From positions 34,606,749 to 34,670,748 of the forward strand of contig CM029666.1 of assembly GCA_017311315.1 (NCBI GenBank): 64,000 nucleotides of DNA. The letters run 5' to 3'. Positions 13,601 through 24,581 of this stretch are shown here, one piece after another (position 1 is the first letter of the stretch; every line of letters begins with the position of its first letter). This DNA comes from Dendrocalamus latiflorus (taxonomy: Eukaryota; Streptophyta; Magnoliopsida; Poales; Poaceae). The notes under the pieces are model-generated. The model saw only the letters and a list, made by a program, of their open reading frames with translations. It was not told where the DNA came from and searched no databases. Both the position numbers and the translations under genes were made by a program.

Positions 13601-16600
13601 TGAATATATATGCATGCACCCAGCCCAACATTCAATGTCACCTAAATGTGACTCTTCTGGTAATGAATAGCCAGTGGAAACTAAAAAGACAAGGTTGTAA
13701 GATACCAAAAGGGCTCATTATTCCTATGTAATAAAATTGTAGGTGGTTTTAATAGCATATCATGCAGCTAGAATTGCATTTTCCAATCAAATAGAGTTCC
13801 GCTTAGGAAAATGGTGAAAAAAGAAACAAGGCAACCTTAGGATCAGTCGGGGTGGCAAAGGGCATTCCAGTAACTATTACAGCTCTCCCAGCATGGTCAG
13901 CAAAATCAAGACCCTCGCTAACCTGAAAATGTATAAATTGCATAAATGATGGAGCTAGTCTTTGAGGTTAGCCAAAAATAATTTGAAAGCGGTATCCCCA
14001 ACTTATTACTACATCCATCCTTCCAATAACTCTTTGATTGTTTTACCTAGTTGTTAAATTATAGCACTATAGTTGAATGGCTTCTCTGTTCAGTCAGACT
14101 CGTGGGGCCACAAATAAACATTCCCTATTCACACTCCTGCTTTTAGTAGAGCATTCCATCATTCAGCACTCGAACAGGAGACGGTAGTCTGCTTCTTAGT
14201 CTTCCAGGCAATCGAGGAGGAACTAAGGAAAACACAATAGGCAGAAAGAGACCGGCGATCAAAGGGATCACTAGCCTAGATCGTATCAGAGTACGCCTAA
14301 AGCTGCAAAGAACTGGAGCAAGGAAAAAAAGGCAACGAGTGATAGTCCCGCGAAGATATCGCAGAACACGAAGAAGGTGGCTGTAGTGGAGCTAAGTAGG
14401 AGCAGAAACGAACTGACTCAGGAGGAAACTAGGTGAGAGAAGTCAGAGCGAGTGATGCTAAGTAGACAAGGCTCCCAATAAGATGGCGGTAGCGAGTAGG
14501 ATCCTCAAGAGGCTCACCATCGGTAGGCCAAAGGTGAGCACCAAGCTCCATAGGAGTATCCACCACACACTGATCAGTGAGACAAGCGCGAGTAAGGATA
14601 TCCAGAATGTAACGCTCCTGGGAGAGATAGTAGCCCTCAGACGTAGAAATGATCTCAATCCCAAGAAAACAATGAAGATGACCCTAATCAGACATCAGGA
14701 ACTGCTCACAGAGACGCTCCATCACAAAGACAATGTGCTGAGAGTCATCATCAGTAATGATCATATCATCAACATATAGAAAAAGAAGCGTCCGACCCCG
14801 AGGAGAGGTGTGAACAAGGGCAGGGTCGCAATAACTAACGGAGAAGCCAGTTGCAATAACAACAGAGGAGAACCGGGCGAACCAAGCGTGAAGGGCTTGT
14901 TTTAACCCATAGAGAGAGCGATGAAGGCGACAGACTATACCATCAGGGACAGAATACACTAGGGGTGGCTGCATGTAGACCTCACGCAGCTCGCCATTGA
15001 GAAAGGCATTCTTGACGTCCAACTGAGAAATGGGCCACTGTCGAATAGATACCACAACAAAGAGTGCGAACAGTGGTCATGTAAGCGACAGGAGCAAAGG
15101 TCTCATCGTAGTCACGGCCATACTCCTGCTGAAAACCACGCACTACAAGACGAGACTTGTAGCGCTCAAGGGAACCATCTGAGTGGGTTTTGATCTTGTA
15201 CACCCACTTACACGTGATGGGAGTGACACGTACGAAGGGGTACAAGATCCCAAGTGCCAATGCGCTCCAAAACAGCAATCTCCTTAGACATCGTGAGCTG
15301 CCACTCAGGGTGAGCAGCAGCCTCACAATAGGTCATAGGCTCAAAAGAAGCAGCGGCTGCGAAGCCGTAGCACTCAGACGGCCTAACAGTGTGACGATCA
15401 CAAAGATCGTATCTAGAAGAAGGCGAAGCGGGACCTAGCAAGGACGGAGAAGAAGAGCTGAGAACAAGGCCCAGCAAGGACGGATGCTCAACTGGAGAAG
15501 GAGTAGGCCGAGGACGACGAGAATAGTGCAGAGGAAAGGATGAAATCTCAACAAAAGAGTGGGAAGGAAACTCCGACGGAGGTGGAAGAGGTGTAGCCCC
15601 GGAGGAGAGCAAGATGAAGAAGGTGGAGGATGAAGCGAAACGGTAGCGGAAGACAAAGAGTCACGAAAAGTCAAAAAGGAGAGTGGCTCAACAAGAGAAT
15701 CGGACCGGACTGTGGGGGAACGAGGATAGTAAGGTCGGGACTCGTCGAAAGTGACATCCCGAGATATCATCATCCTACGAGCAACAGGGTCGTAGCAACA
15801 ATAACCCTTATGCTCAAGACTGCAACCAATGAAAACATACTAAACTGACTGAGCGGTCAGCTTGGTGTGCTCATGAGGTGGAAGAACGAAACAGACACAA
15901 CCAAATCAACGAAGGTGACTGTACTCTAGGGCTCAACCATATAGACGCTCAACAGGAGTAGAACCCCGAAGGGTAGTGGAAGGTTGCGTGTTGATGAGAA
16001 AAACAACAATGGAAATAGCCTCAGCCCAGAAGTGAGGGAAAACAGAGGAGACAAGCATGAGAGCACGAGCGGTCTCAAGTAAGCGACGATGCTTACACTC
16101 AAGGACACCATTCTAAGCATGAGCACCCGGACAAGAATACTGAGGAAGAGTACCCTGCTCAGCGAGAAAACGACGCAAAGCAGCAAAAAGATACTCACCA
16201 ACAGAGTCGTCACGAAACACACGAATGGGCAAATCAAACTGAGTGCGAACCATGGTGGCAAACATCTGAAAAATAGAGAGAACCTGACTGCGCGAGGACA
16301 TGAAGTAGTTCCAAATATGACGAGAATAATCATTAACAAAGATCACATAATATCGATGACTCCCTTTCGAAATGAAGGGAGCTGGGCCCCAAACATCAGA
16401 GTATACAAGATCAAAAGGACACGTAGAAATAGAATCACTAGAGGGATAGGGGAGCTGCAGCTGCTTGCCAAGCTTGCAACACATACAATGTAAAGACATG
16501 TCCCCAGATACAGATCCAATAACACCACGACTGACTAGTGACGATAGACACGATCCGCAAATATGACCGAGACAATGATGCCCCCGAGCGAAGGAGGTAG

Positions 16601-19600
16601 AGGACACGGCAAGGGCAGAGGTAGTGGCAGAGGCTAACTGGCTTGTGGAGACAGCAGAAGGCAGATGGAGCCAGTCGAGCTCCCAAAGACGCTATGAATC
16701 ACGGCGCCAAGGGCCAGTACCAAACAGAGTCCCCGTGCGGCGGTCCTGAACAGAACAAGAGTCAGACTCAAGAACACGACGTTATGATCAGTAATCTAAC
16801 CAGCTGACACAAGCTACATAGTAAGCTGAAGAACATGAGAGACTGCAGGAACATGAAAAGAGGAAGTGGACAGTGCCTCGACCTGCCACAGGAAGAGGTG
16901 CCATCTGCAGTCTGAACAATGGAAGAGAAAATTGTGGGATGTAGCGAGGTGAGGTGGGTAGAATCTAGTGTCATGTGAAAAGAAGCACCAGAGTCCAAGA
17001 TCCACGGAGACAGTATACCTACTGAGGGAGGAGGCGGAGGCATAGAAGACTGCTGAGAAGCAAGAGCCAAACGAGCCGATCCTGAGGAGTCTGAGGACGA
17101 GCCAACACCAAGGCGCCGGAGGAGTGAGAGGAGCTGCTTTGCGGCATCACCAGAGGAGCCCTGGCGAGAGGCACCAACTCCTGAGTGGAAGGAACCGCTG
17201 GAGCCCTTCGAGGGACGTCCACCCCGACAACCCTGGTCCCTCCTCTGCTTGTAGCAATCCTGATACCTGTGACCGTCACACTGGTAGTAGGTGCAGTGAA
17301 GACCCACAGTAGAAGCACCAATCACTAGTGCGCTGAGGGCTGAAGGAGAGATCACAGCCTGTGCTGAATGAGCAGGCGAGGTGGCAGGAGCTGAAGCAGA
17401 CAAGACAGCCTGCAGCTGAGCCGCACCACGATGACGGGTCTCCTCAACACGCACAGCCGTGAGAGCCTCCACTAAGGTCAGGCGCGAGTGGCGAGTCAGG
17501 AGCTGAGCCCGCACAGTCTCGAACTCAGGCCGAAGACACGTCAGGAAGTCATAAAGACGGTGGGTCTCCTGGTGAGCGCGAAGCCGCACACAGCAGGGAC
17601 AGGTCCGGCAAACATCTAACCCCAGAGAGTCAAGCTAACGCCAAACCTCAGACATCTGCTGGTAGAAGTAATCGACAATGGCATCAAGTTGCTGAAGGGA
17701 ATGCGCCCAATGCACAACTGAGAGATACATAGCATCACTCATCGGCTAGTAGTAAGCTCAGAGGCGCTCCCACATAAGCTGTGTCGTCGGCAGCTCCGCC
17801 ACACCCATGGAGATAGCCACTGTCATGCTACTCACCAAGATGGCGGTGGCACGAGCCTCGACATCCTGTCATCGCTCGTAAGCGTGTAGCTCAGACTGGT
17901 AAAGCTCCAGAGCCTCCTCCAGTGCAGCATTAGCCTCGTCCTAAGATGCCTAATCCGCATTAGCAGGGAAAGCGGGCTGGATAGGTGGTGCAAGACGAGA
18001 TGGGGTTCTCTCCAGTGAGATGAACCTAAAGCCGCTGGCTGCTGAGATGAATCCTCAAGTAAACCGCCCACTCCCGGAAGTTCGTCTTGTCAAAACGGAC
18101 AGCAGGGAGCGGTATGGCGAAGGAGTCACCACTGGTAGCCATCTAGAGTAGATCAGGCCAAGAAAACGGAGCCAGGACGCCCAAAAATGGCCTGTGGCCA
18201 GGGATGGCCAGGCAACGTCAACCAACCGGCGTCGGCGGCCGGAGACAAGCCGTGCACGGGTGACGGCGTGCCAAGCGGCCACGCTGGCGGGCGGCGCGCT
18301 AGGCGGACGACAGACGTGCAAGCGGGGCGGACTACGGCGGCGGCGGCCGGATCAGGCGGGATCTGAGGCGGTGGCGGCTGGATCCGAGGCCGCCTGGGAG
18401 AGGCGGCGACGGGCGGGCACACGCGCGGGGAGAGGAGCCTGCGCGCTGAAGGAGAAGAGGGAAGGTGGTTGGGGCGACCGAAGACCTAGCCCAACCTGGG
18501 CTCTGATACCATGTTGCAATAAGACTTGTATTCCCAAATTGGCCCAAGGCCAATACAAATGTACAGGTGAGATATGCAAATAGCCCCCTACACTCTAGAC
18601 TATTTACAAGACTAACAAGAATTATAGTAGATCAAATAGGCAATAGCACAATTAAACTCACAAATGAAATGTGAGGCTTTCACGAATAGAAGGAAACTAA
18701 AATCTAGACTTCGGCAGAAGTTATAATAGAAAACAACCGAAGCTGTTAGAATGAATGAGAACAAACTTTGCCGCGACAAACTGCAAAAAATATTGCTCCA
18801 GAAGTAGAAGAATCACGTAGTTTGGCTGCATAATCCTGCAAATCAAATGGTATGCAGTTATGTGAGCAAATGAAGTGTTAAAAAGTTCAAGTGGCAACTA
18901 GTAAAATATTTCATTACCTCAATTGCATTTCGAAAGTTTGATGACTGCCTAGGCTCTATAACTGGCTGCTTGTGCTTGCAGATTCTCTGCCAAATTGTGT
19001 TCCCATCCACTGAATCTGCATGGTTCTGTAAGAGATTTAAAATGCTCAACACCAAACACCTCAAATCAAATTATTGTAATACCTCGTGAAATTAGCCATA
19101 CCGAATTTTTCCAGCAGTCGACACACTTGTCCATCATAGAATATGAAGGAAAGAAAACAAGGAGTCCATCTGGCACAATACGGGCAAAATTAACTGCAAA
19201 CAAGCATGCAAATCAGATGCATACAGCAAAAGTATTTCAGAATACAAACAGCTGCATACTGTTAGCCAACTGCCTACCTATAGCAATACCCAATTCTTGT
19301 TTGTATTTTAGAGTCTCACGTGTCCGGTAAGAAGAATTAAGTGGATGTCCTGATGGGCCCACAGGCACAACTCCAACCCAGATTTGATCTGAAGAAATGA
19401 CATGAGGATTCTCTAGCCTAACTGGAAACTCACTGGATACAAGGAAACATATTAGTGTACGTCGACATCAAATAGAGAATTAAATATAAAAGCAAAGCTT
19501 CAAGTCAATAATTAAGTAAAAGAGAATTCAAAATTAGAGTTTCACTTACAGGTTTAGTTCCATGGCAAGTGAGTCCAAGGGAGATAAAGTGCCAGATGTT

Positions 19601-22600
19601 AATATAATGGAACGCACACCCAACTTGAGAAATTCTTCCATAGCAAGCCCTGGGTTAAAACACCACCAACTAAGAGTCCTTGAAGCCTTACCTGCAAATA
19701 CAAGAAAAATGCAGATAATTTAACATACCATTAGTCAATTACTGAGGAGACCAAGGATCGAAAAACTGGAACCGGGTCAAATCCCGCCGGACGGGCGGTA
19801 CCGGTAACCGGCCGGTGGTTACAAACCGGTACCAAGGATCGAAAAACCCTTCCATTATTGATTACAAACCGGATGAAATTTGGCAAACAAAATTTGTGCG
19901 GTGGCGGGAGGGTTTCCGGTAACCGGCCGGTTACCGGTCCGGTTACCGGAAAAACCGGAAAAAACCGGAAAACCGGAGGAATTCGTAGAGTATTGTCCTC
20001 AAAAGTTCACATGCAACACAAAAAGCCATGACTTTCTCATGCCCATGGACCCACCATGTCTAAATTGATTCTTAAGCATCCAATGTAACTATAATGTCCC
20101 CTGGAACCCATCCAAACATCTACAATTTCAATTTTTTGAATATTGAAACCCGGCCGGTTTTCCTCCTCCCGGTCGGGACCGGTACAACCGGTAACCGGCG
20201 GTAACCGGCGGTTACCGCCGGGATTTCGATCCTTGGAGGAGACTAACTGTAATCAACATTGTTATGACTCAAACAATAACTTTTCCATATTTCCATGTTT
20301 ACAACTTATAAGGAACTGTATCTGGAATCAGTGAGGTTATGCATGCAGTTTAGAATAGATCATGATAATAGAGAAAGACTAATCAATAATGGAAGTTAAA
20401 AGTGTAAAGAACCTGATCCATGTCTTATAATATAATACTGACACAACTAAATGCTGCAAGCTTTGACAAAAGTCTGGAAGGCAGATCTTGCGGCTTCCAC
20501 CACCATTAATTAGATAAAACTATGATAATTATGCTTACATTACATATATGACATAAAGAAGGAAGAGTCAAGTGAGAGCGAAAAAACATTACAAACGAAT
20601 GTCTTGAGTACCAGATATGCGTATGAGGCCCTGTTCAATTCAGTTGCGGCTGATGACTTTTGGCTTTTGACTAAAATAGCACTGTAGCGGCTGGAAAAAA
20701 GCGCAGCTGAAACTAGGAGTGCTCAATTCGGCTTTTGGCTTTTGGCTAAGATGAGTTGGGAAAAGGGAAAAATATGGTGGAAATTGAAAAGGATTAAATG
20801 AACATGAAAGAAAAAAAAGAAGAAAACGAAAACGAAAAAAAGATGGGCGGCGGTGGGTGATGCGGGTGGGGCCAAGGAGGAGGGGCGGTGGCGGATGAGG
20901 AGGATGGCACCAACGAGCACGACTGGGTGGCAGCCACCAGATCTGGCCGGATCTGCATGGGCCCGACCAAATCCAACCGGATATGGCCACGGAGTGATGG
21001 CAAATCGACGGCGGCGACGATGGAGTTGACGAAGACAAAGCGGGGCTGCGGTGGACAGGGATGACAATTCGAGCGAGATAGGTGCGGAGGTGGTGGGAGC
21101 AGGCGGCAACAAGGGCAAACAGGATGGCGGGGGCGAAGGTGGTGGGAGGAGGGGGGGCAGGGGCGGGAGCAGGGGCGGAGACGATGGGTGTGGCGAACGG
21201 CGGCGGCGGCAACGGTACCGGGTGAAGCCGAAAGCTGAAGCTGATTGGAACGGCGCTTGACTCATGAAGCCATGCTAACATGAAACCAACTTTAAATAAT
21301 GAACAGACATGATAAAGGTTCACCTTGAACTTACCCAAAACTTTCAATGCGTCTCCAGATGTTTGTTTATATTCGTTCACATGAAACTGGAAAGAAAAGA
21401 TTGAGTGCAGTTGTAAGAATATAAAATTTCTAGTAAAGTATGCAAGCTCATATTGCAAAGTATGAAAAGAGGTTGGATTACAAGACTAAGAGGGAAGTCT
21501 TAATTAGAAGACATGCATATATCATATTTGGATGTGCATGGCTGCATGCAAACATTCCACGACAAAGAAGAGAGAAGCAACACTTATCTAAGGTAGAGAA
21601 AAAACTTACACGATAATACTTCGCATGGTTTTGACCACCACCCCTAAAGATTATGTCAAGCATGTCCCTAATTGTTTCCAATCTAGACACAGTGGCCTTT
21701 GCCTTGACTCCAGATCCAGTTTCAGCAGAATTTCCTAAATATGTAAGAACAAAACAAAGGTGACCAACTGCTTTGCATGAACCACAAAATTATTTATCAA
21801 AAGTTCAATGTGTTCAATTAAAATAACATAACAGGGCTCCAAAAAGGTAGACAAGTTTGATGTGACTAATCCATCAAGAAAATGAAGTGCATTTCGATGG
21901 AAAGAAGGATCCCAGAAAAATCAATTACCTTCCTCCAGTAGTAGAGAAGCACTATCAATTGTCTCGGTTAGCTTTTTGGATGTTTCAGACGTAATATTCA
22001 GTTCAGAGAGGAACTCATATATGTACCTCCCAGGTTTCGTGTAGCCCAGCTCCTTGGATTCAATTACCAGCTCATTAATTTTTTTTTCAAGTGCCATTAA
22101 AAGAGCTGGAAAAAAGTTGCACTGCTAGCATGAGGAAAGTTCACTTTCTAAAATCGTCAAAGCGAAAGGTAAATGCTTTCTACATAAGAACACAAAAAGG
22201 TATTTGGATGGATGTGAGTGTGATTCACTGCTGCAAGAATTTAGTTCACCTTTGAGGATAGCATAATTTTCAGGATCAAACTGTTTATCAGCAGAATTTT
22301 CGATGGACCTCTTTACTGAACACAACTGGATGCATTCTTGAGCTTCCGCAATGCAAGAGGTGAGGTTATTGGGAAGCAAGTCAAAAGAGGCAGCATCTGC
22401 GCAAATGCTCTCCTGCATAAAAGAGTTAGTGTAAATTCAAAACAAATAGATATATTACCAGAAATATATCAGCTCAAAATGAAACTTAAGTAATAAGTAT
22501 ATACGTTGTTGCGGTTGAGTTCTTTAAACTTCAAGGCTAAAGCATCGAGAGAGTTTGATTACTAAATTAAGCAGATATTCAAACAATTGTAGAGAGAATG

Positions 22601-24117
22601 GAGTGGAGCATGCGTATTTCCCTACCAGGTTGTGTGCTTCATCAAATATAAGTACTGAATTGTCCCAAGGTATGCCATTTAAGGAACGCCGATTTCCCGG
22701 ATCAATAAGATAGTTGTAAGGAGCAAACAAAATATCAACCGACTTCGAAAGTTCACGGGAGATGTAATATGGGCACCTATAGTGATTAAAAAATAGCGAT
22801 TGTGGGTCAGAAAATTCCATAGGCATGTCTGCTGTTGTGCCTGTGACCCTGTGTAATCTGCAAGTTAGGACAAACGAAATATGAAACTTACGGGCCATTA
22901 GTTCTCCCAATATTGACCAAGTCTTCAATGTCAAAAGGCTCACTCCCAAGCTCAGTGTTGTTTCTGACGTATTCTACATGAAATGCCATTCAGCTCAGTG
23001 TTAATCAACAAAAGATTTGTTTTTTATTAAAAAAAGGCTACAACAAAGCACCTAAGGTGGAAAGGGGAATAAAAGGGGAATATAGGGAAATAATAGCACA
23101 GAAATATGCAGCCAGCATAATAAAAAAGAACATAGCATCTGCTTTGAAGGGCAATTTAAATGCATCAAGTTATAGATTGTGGCATTTACAGCAACACACC
23201 TTGTATCAATCAAAGAGGCTGAGAATTTTAAGGACGTATCTAGCAAGGAAGAATGCTATTGCAGTTACCAGCGACAAGGTTTTGATGACGACACCAGCGT
23301 TTCTTGCAGAGGTAGTGGCAAGCATTGTTCTGTGCTCTTCCACGGAGTTTGCTTACTTCATCATGGATGCACATCTGCTCACGAGAGCCCAGCACTGCCA
23401 TTTTCGGCCTGTGAAATGTTACACATCAAAAATTAACCAGGAACAACAAACGGGCTATGAGATCATTCAAACTATAATTGCAGCTCTAGGAGACAACTCC
23501 AGACCCTCCACGACAAGACATTCATGAGAAACTACTTAACAGCATACACTCCAAACATAATTAGCGCTGCAATAAGAACAAAGGACAGAAGCATAAGTGT
23601 AATTGCTCAGCCATCGGGGTTAACCTGTAACTGGTGGCCTTGAGCTCCCTGATGACCTGCCGGAGCTGGCTGTGCGTCCGGGAGGCGTAGATGATCACGG
23701 GATACCGCGAGGACTGCGTCCCTGAGTCCCCCGACTGCTGGCTCTCGGACGGCTGGCTCCCATACGGCGGCTGCTGGCTCCCGCCGCCACCCCCTCCCCG
23801 CAGAAACTCCCCAAAAGTGCGGCGCCACGCGAGCGCCGCGCAGAGGAGGCACAGCGTCTTCCCCGTCCCCGTCGGGCTCTCCAGCAGCGCGTTCTTCCCC
23901 TGTGCATCGATTCCGGCGACGCAAGGCAAAACAATCAAATCGGGCGAAATTTTAGGCGAGCGCACAGTGAACGGTAGGGTCTCGCGCGGGGCGGGGGGGT
24001 CGATTGGTGACCTACCTGCTGCAGGGACTCGAGGACGCGGTCCATGTAGGTCATCTGGCAGTCGTAGGCGTCGAAGGGGAAGTCGACGTCGACGCCACGG
24101 ATGCTGTAGATCGGCAT
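4652..24117 (-). CDS. RTEL1: RTEL1: regulator of telomere elongation helicase 1 (XPD-like Fe-S DNA helicase), multi-exon
   Basis: Superfamily-2 5'-3' DNA helicase of the XPD/FANCJ/DDX11/RTEL1 group. Known RTEL1 proteins act in the nucleus, unwinding D-loops, T-loops and G-quadruplexes during recombination, replication and telomere maintenance. The protein starts MPIYSIRGVDVDFPFDAYDC (exon 1), typical of RTEL1. Exon 2 has Walker A (SPTGTGKT) and YASRTHSQL. Exons 3-5 carry the Fe-S cysteines (MCIH, ACHYLC, WCRH, CPYY) and the DEAH box (DEAHNL). Later exons give SGTLSPLD, FFPSY, CRGKVSEGLDF and motif VI (QAVGRVIRHRHDYGA). The last exons resemble the helical domain after the helicase and end in TAA at 4652-4654. 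Exons sum to about 3.1 kb (about 1030 codons), near the usual plant length. Sites are mostly GT-AG with agreeing phases. An insertion-prone Gly run lies in exon 2. The PWW-type RING end of animal RTEL1 is not seen. One small exon is probably unplaced between 9258 and 5911. Confidence 0.93.
6510..6929. mobile_element. Mutator-type MITE in an RTEL1 intron
   Basis: 420-bp element with long inverted ends: GGGAGATATCTAGTGC at the left mirrors GCACTAGATATCTTCCC at the right, and similarity continues inward for about 100 bp. It is flanked by the direct 9-bp repeat TTTGTTGAG at 6501-6509 and 6930-6938. A 9-bp duplication is the hallmark of Mutator-like transposition. It has no coding capacity. Confidence 0.85.
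7038..7151 (+). repeat. 5' LTR of the small LTR element
   Basis: Begins TGTTATAGG and ends CAACTTACA. It contains a TATATAA box and a TAGGGTTTAGGGTT segment shared with the copy at 8772-8889. Confidence 0.8.
8772..8889 (+). repeat. 3' LTR of the small LTR element
   Basis: Matches the repeat at 7038-7151 with scattered differences and ends in the same CAACTTACA. It is preceded by the polypurine tract at about 8765-8773. Confidence 0.8.
9835..9976. mobile_element. hAT-type MITE (142 bp) in an RTEL1 intron
   Basis: Perfect 12-bp terminal inverted repeats TAGGGCTGTTCA / TGAACAGCCCTA are flanked by the perfect 8-bp direct repeat GTGGGAGG (9827-9834 and 9977-9984). An 8-bp duplication is typical of hAT elements. 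It is non-coding and lies between the exons at 10161-10046 and 9480-9423. Confidence 0.93.
10513..11935 (-). mobile_element. 5'-truncated LINE (L1-type) in an RTEL1 intron
   Basis: Minus-strand non-LTR retrotransposon. It ends with a poly-A tail (poly-T on the plus strand at about 10516-10524) next to a short hairpin-like CGCAGGAGAGCTGCG. Only the C-terminal part of ORF2 remains upstream. The same 3' tail recurs at 12658-12841. The 5' edge (about 11935) is where coding similarity stops; no clear target duplication was found. Confidence 0.85.
10673..11881 (-). pseudogene. LINE ORF2 fragment: reverse transcriptase end and zf-RVT domain
   Basis: An open stretch of 402 codons, starting at an internal Met, encodes the part of plant LINE ORF2 that follows the reverse-transcriptase core. 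Near its start is NRAGRLILVRAVLTATTIH, a motif of the RT thumb region. Residues around 240-300 form the zf-RVT zinc-binding domain (PLKCKFFIWLAINNRCWTAD, then CPLCDQAEESIQHILVSC). The endonuclease and the RT catalytic core are absent, so this is a dead 5'-truncated copy. The frame is open throughout, which suggests a fairly recent insertion. Transcription of RTEL1 reads it in sense orientation within an intron. Confidence 0.85.
12326..13291. mobile_element. hAT-type non-autonomous element (966 bp) in an RTEL1 intron
   Basis: Flanked by a perfect 8-bp direct repeat GGATAAAG (12318-12325 and 13292-13299). Ends are inverted: TAGTGTTCTAAAA at the left against TTTTAGAACTATG at the right. Both sub-ends have CGGTTACC / GAGTATAC-type short palindromic blocks. 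It has no transposase ORF and itself contains a LINE tail (12658-12841). Confidence 0.88.
12658..12841 (-). mobile_element. LINE 3'-tail fragment nested in the hAT element
   Basis: A poly-T start and CTCGAACACGCAGGAGAGC closely match the 3' end of the LINE at 10513. About 180 bp remain and there is no coding core. It lies wholly inside the hAT element at 12326-13291, so it inserted later. The right edge is approximate. Confidence 0.7.
14148..18490 (-). pseudogene. Copia gag-pol remnant (gag, protease, integrase, RT, RNase H)
   Basis: Broken minus-strand frames give, in order: a gag region with a degenerate zinc knuckle (CTYYQCDGHRYQDCY near 17290-17250); the protease segment WILDSGASFHMT near 17010-16975; integrase with HHCC-like residues and the core VNDYSRHIWNYF near 16350-16310; RT with VVRGFQQEYGRDYDETFAP near 15150-15090, LDVKNAFLNGELREVYMQPP near 15030-14950 and the catalytic YVDDMI near 14780; then RNase H to about 14148. 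A polyprotein of this type would copy and integrate the element's RNA. Many in-frame stops and frameshifts (for example near 16125, 15955, 15920, 15840, 15058, 14455 and 14365) make it non-functional. It shares only distant similarity with the copia element at 38926. Confidence 0.85.
18512..18617 (-). repeat. 5' LTR of the intronic copia element
   Basis: On the minus strand it begins TGTTAGTCTTG and ends TTGCAACA, the TG...CA form, at 106 bp. TGGTATCAGAGC, the Met-tRNA PBS, follows at once (18511-18500). Very short LTRs of this kind are known in some plant copia lineages. Confidence 0.82.
19752..20235. mobile_element. hAT-type MITE (484 bp) rich in CCGGTTACC palindromes
   Basis: 12-bp inverted ends CAAGGATCGAAA / TTTCGATCCTTG are flanked by a perfect 8-bp duplication GAGGAGAC (19744-19751 and 20236-20243). 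The interior has repeated GGTAACCGGCCGGTTACC blocks on both sides. A second internal CAAGGATCGAAAAAC near 19833 suggests internal rearrangement or nesting. It lies in the intron between the RTEL1 exons at 21386-21335 and 19691-19550. Confidence 0.9.
20627..21256. mobile_element. Possible MITE in an RTEL1 intron
   Basis: The left end GGCCCTGTTCAATTCAGTT roughly mirrors the right end (reverse complement GGC-C-GTTC-AATCAG-TT), as in the abundant GGCCCTGTT-type grass MITEs. The middle is GC-rich with Pro-rich non-conserved frames. I could not find a convincing target duplication, so the edges and the class are unsure. Confidence 0.4.
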
Positions 24118-24237
24118 TGCGGCCGCCGGAGGGGAGGGAGGGAGAGATGGAGGTGGGCGGGAACGGGGGAAAGCTTGGGGGGGAAGGAGGCGCCGCGAAA
24201 ACGAAAAAAAGGGGAGTTTCGGTGGGCAGAGTGGGCG
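24118..24237 (-). promoter_or_regulatory. RTEL1: RTEL1 5' UTR / proximal promoter remnant
   Basis: GC- and purine-rich 120 bp between the RTEL1 ATG (24117) and the target duplication of the fold-back element. It probably holds the 5' UTR. No TATA box is seen. Confidence 0.45.
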
Positions 24238-24246
24238 TGCGAACGA

Positions 24247-24581
24247 GGGAAATTTAACTTTTTGCCACTCTTAATATTGCTACCTACTCAAATGTCATCC
24301 TCTACATTGCAATTAATATTTTGCCACTCTCCGTCCTACGTGGCGCCTAGTCACCACCATGTCACGCCCGCGCCCGCGTCGCCCGCGCCCGCGCCGCCGC
24401 CCGGCCTCCGCCGGCCTCCCCGCGCCGCCGCCCGGCCTTCCCGCGCCTCCCCGCGCCGCCCCCCGGCCTCCCCGCGCCTCCCCGCGCCGCCCCCCGGCCT
24501 CCCCGCGCCCCGCGCCGCAGCCCGGCCTCCCCGCGCCCGCGCCTGCTCCGGTGGCGCTCCCGCCGGTCCAACCGCGTCACG
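24247..24581 (+). repeat. Left inverted arm of the fold-back MULE
   Basis: Pairs with 24915-25245 in opposite orientation. AT-rich outer third, GC-rich inner part ending near CCAACCGCGTCACG. Confidence 0.88.

Larger units (their letters stand above)
14148..18617 (-). mobile_element. Ty1/copia retrotransposon, 3'-truncated, in an RTEL1 intron
   Basis: Minus strand: 106-bp LTR (18512-18617), abutting PBS, gag, protease, integrase, RT and RNase H remnants in the usual copia order, ending near 14148 in the RNase H region. No second LTR is found below 14148, so the 3' end is missing. The element fills the intron between the exons at 18835-18767 and 13922-13836. Confidence 0.85.
4652..24117 (-). 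other. RTEL1: Exon map of RTEL1 (edges plus or minus 2 nt)
   Basis: Exons, in gene order: 24117-24016, 23899-23625, 23408-23269, 22973-22892, 22776-22626, 22412-22250, 22105-21929, 21734-21610, 21386-21335, 19691-19550, 19432-19278, 19193-19102, 19025-18918, 18835-18767, 13922-13836, 12277-12218, 10161-10046, 9480-9423, 9357-9258, (one not located), 5911-5814, 5698-5643, 5558-5102, 5000-4855, about 4729-4652. Each was placed by conserved protein sequence plus AG acceptor and GT donor, and phases were checked across junctions. The break is between 9258 (leaves phase 1) and 5911 (needs phase 2). The donor after 10046 reads GTCTAA and the one after 18767 GTTTGT, both weaker than the usual GTAAG. 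Confidence 0.8.

Noticed and set aside
20640..21458. 272-codon minus-strand open frame
   Set aside because: A true 52-bp RTEL1 exon at 21335-21386 joined by chance to Pro-rich MITE sequence; splice sites and phase support only the short exon.
4652..24117. Identification as FANCJ, DDX11 or XPD instead of RTEL1
   Set aside because: The N-terminus (IRGVDVDFPFDAYDCQ), motif VI (GRVIRHRHDYGA) and the C-terminal region fit RTEL1; FANCJ and XPD have different starts and motif-VI neighbours.
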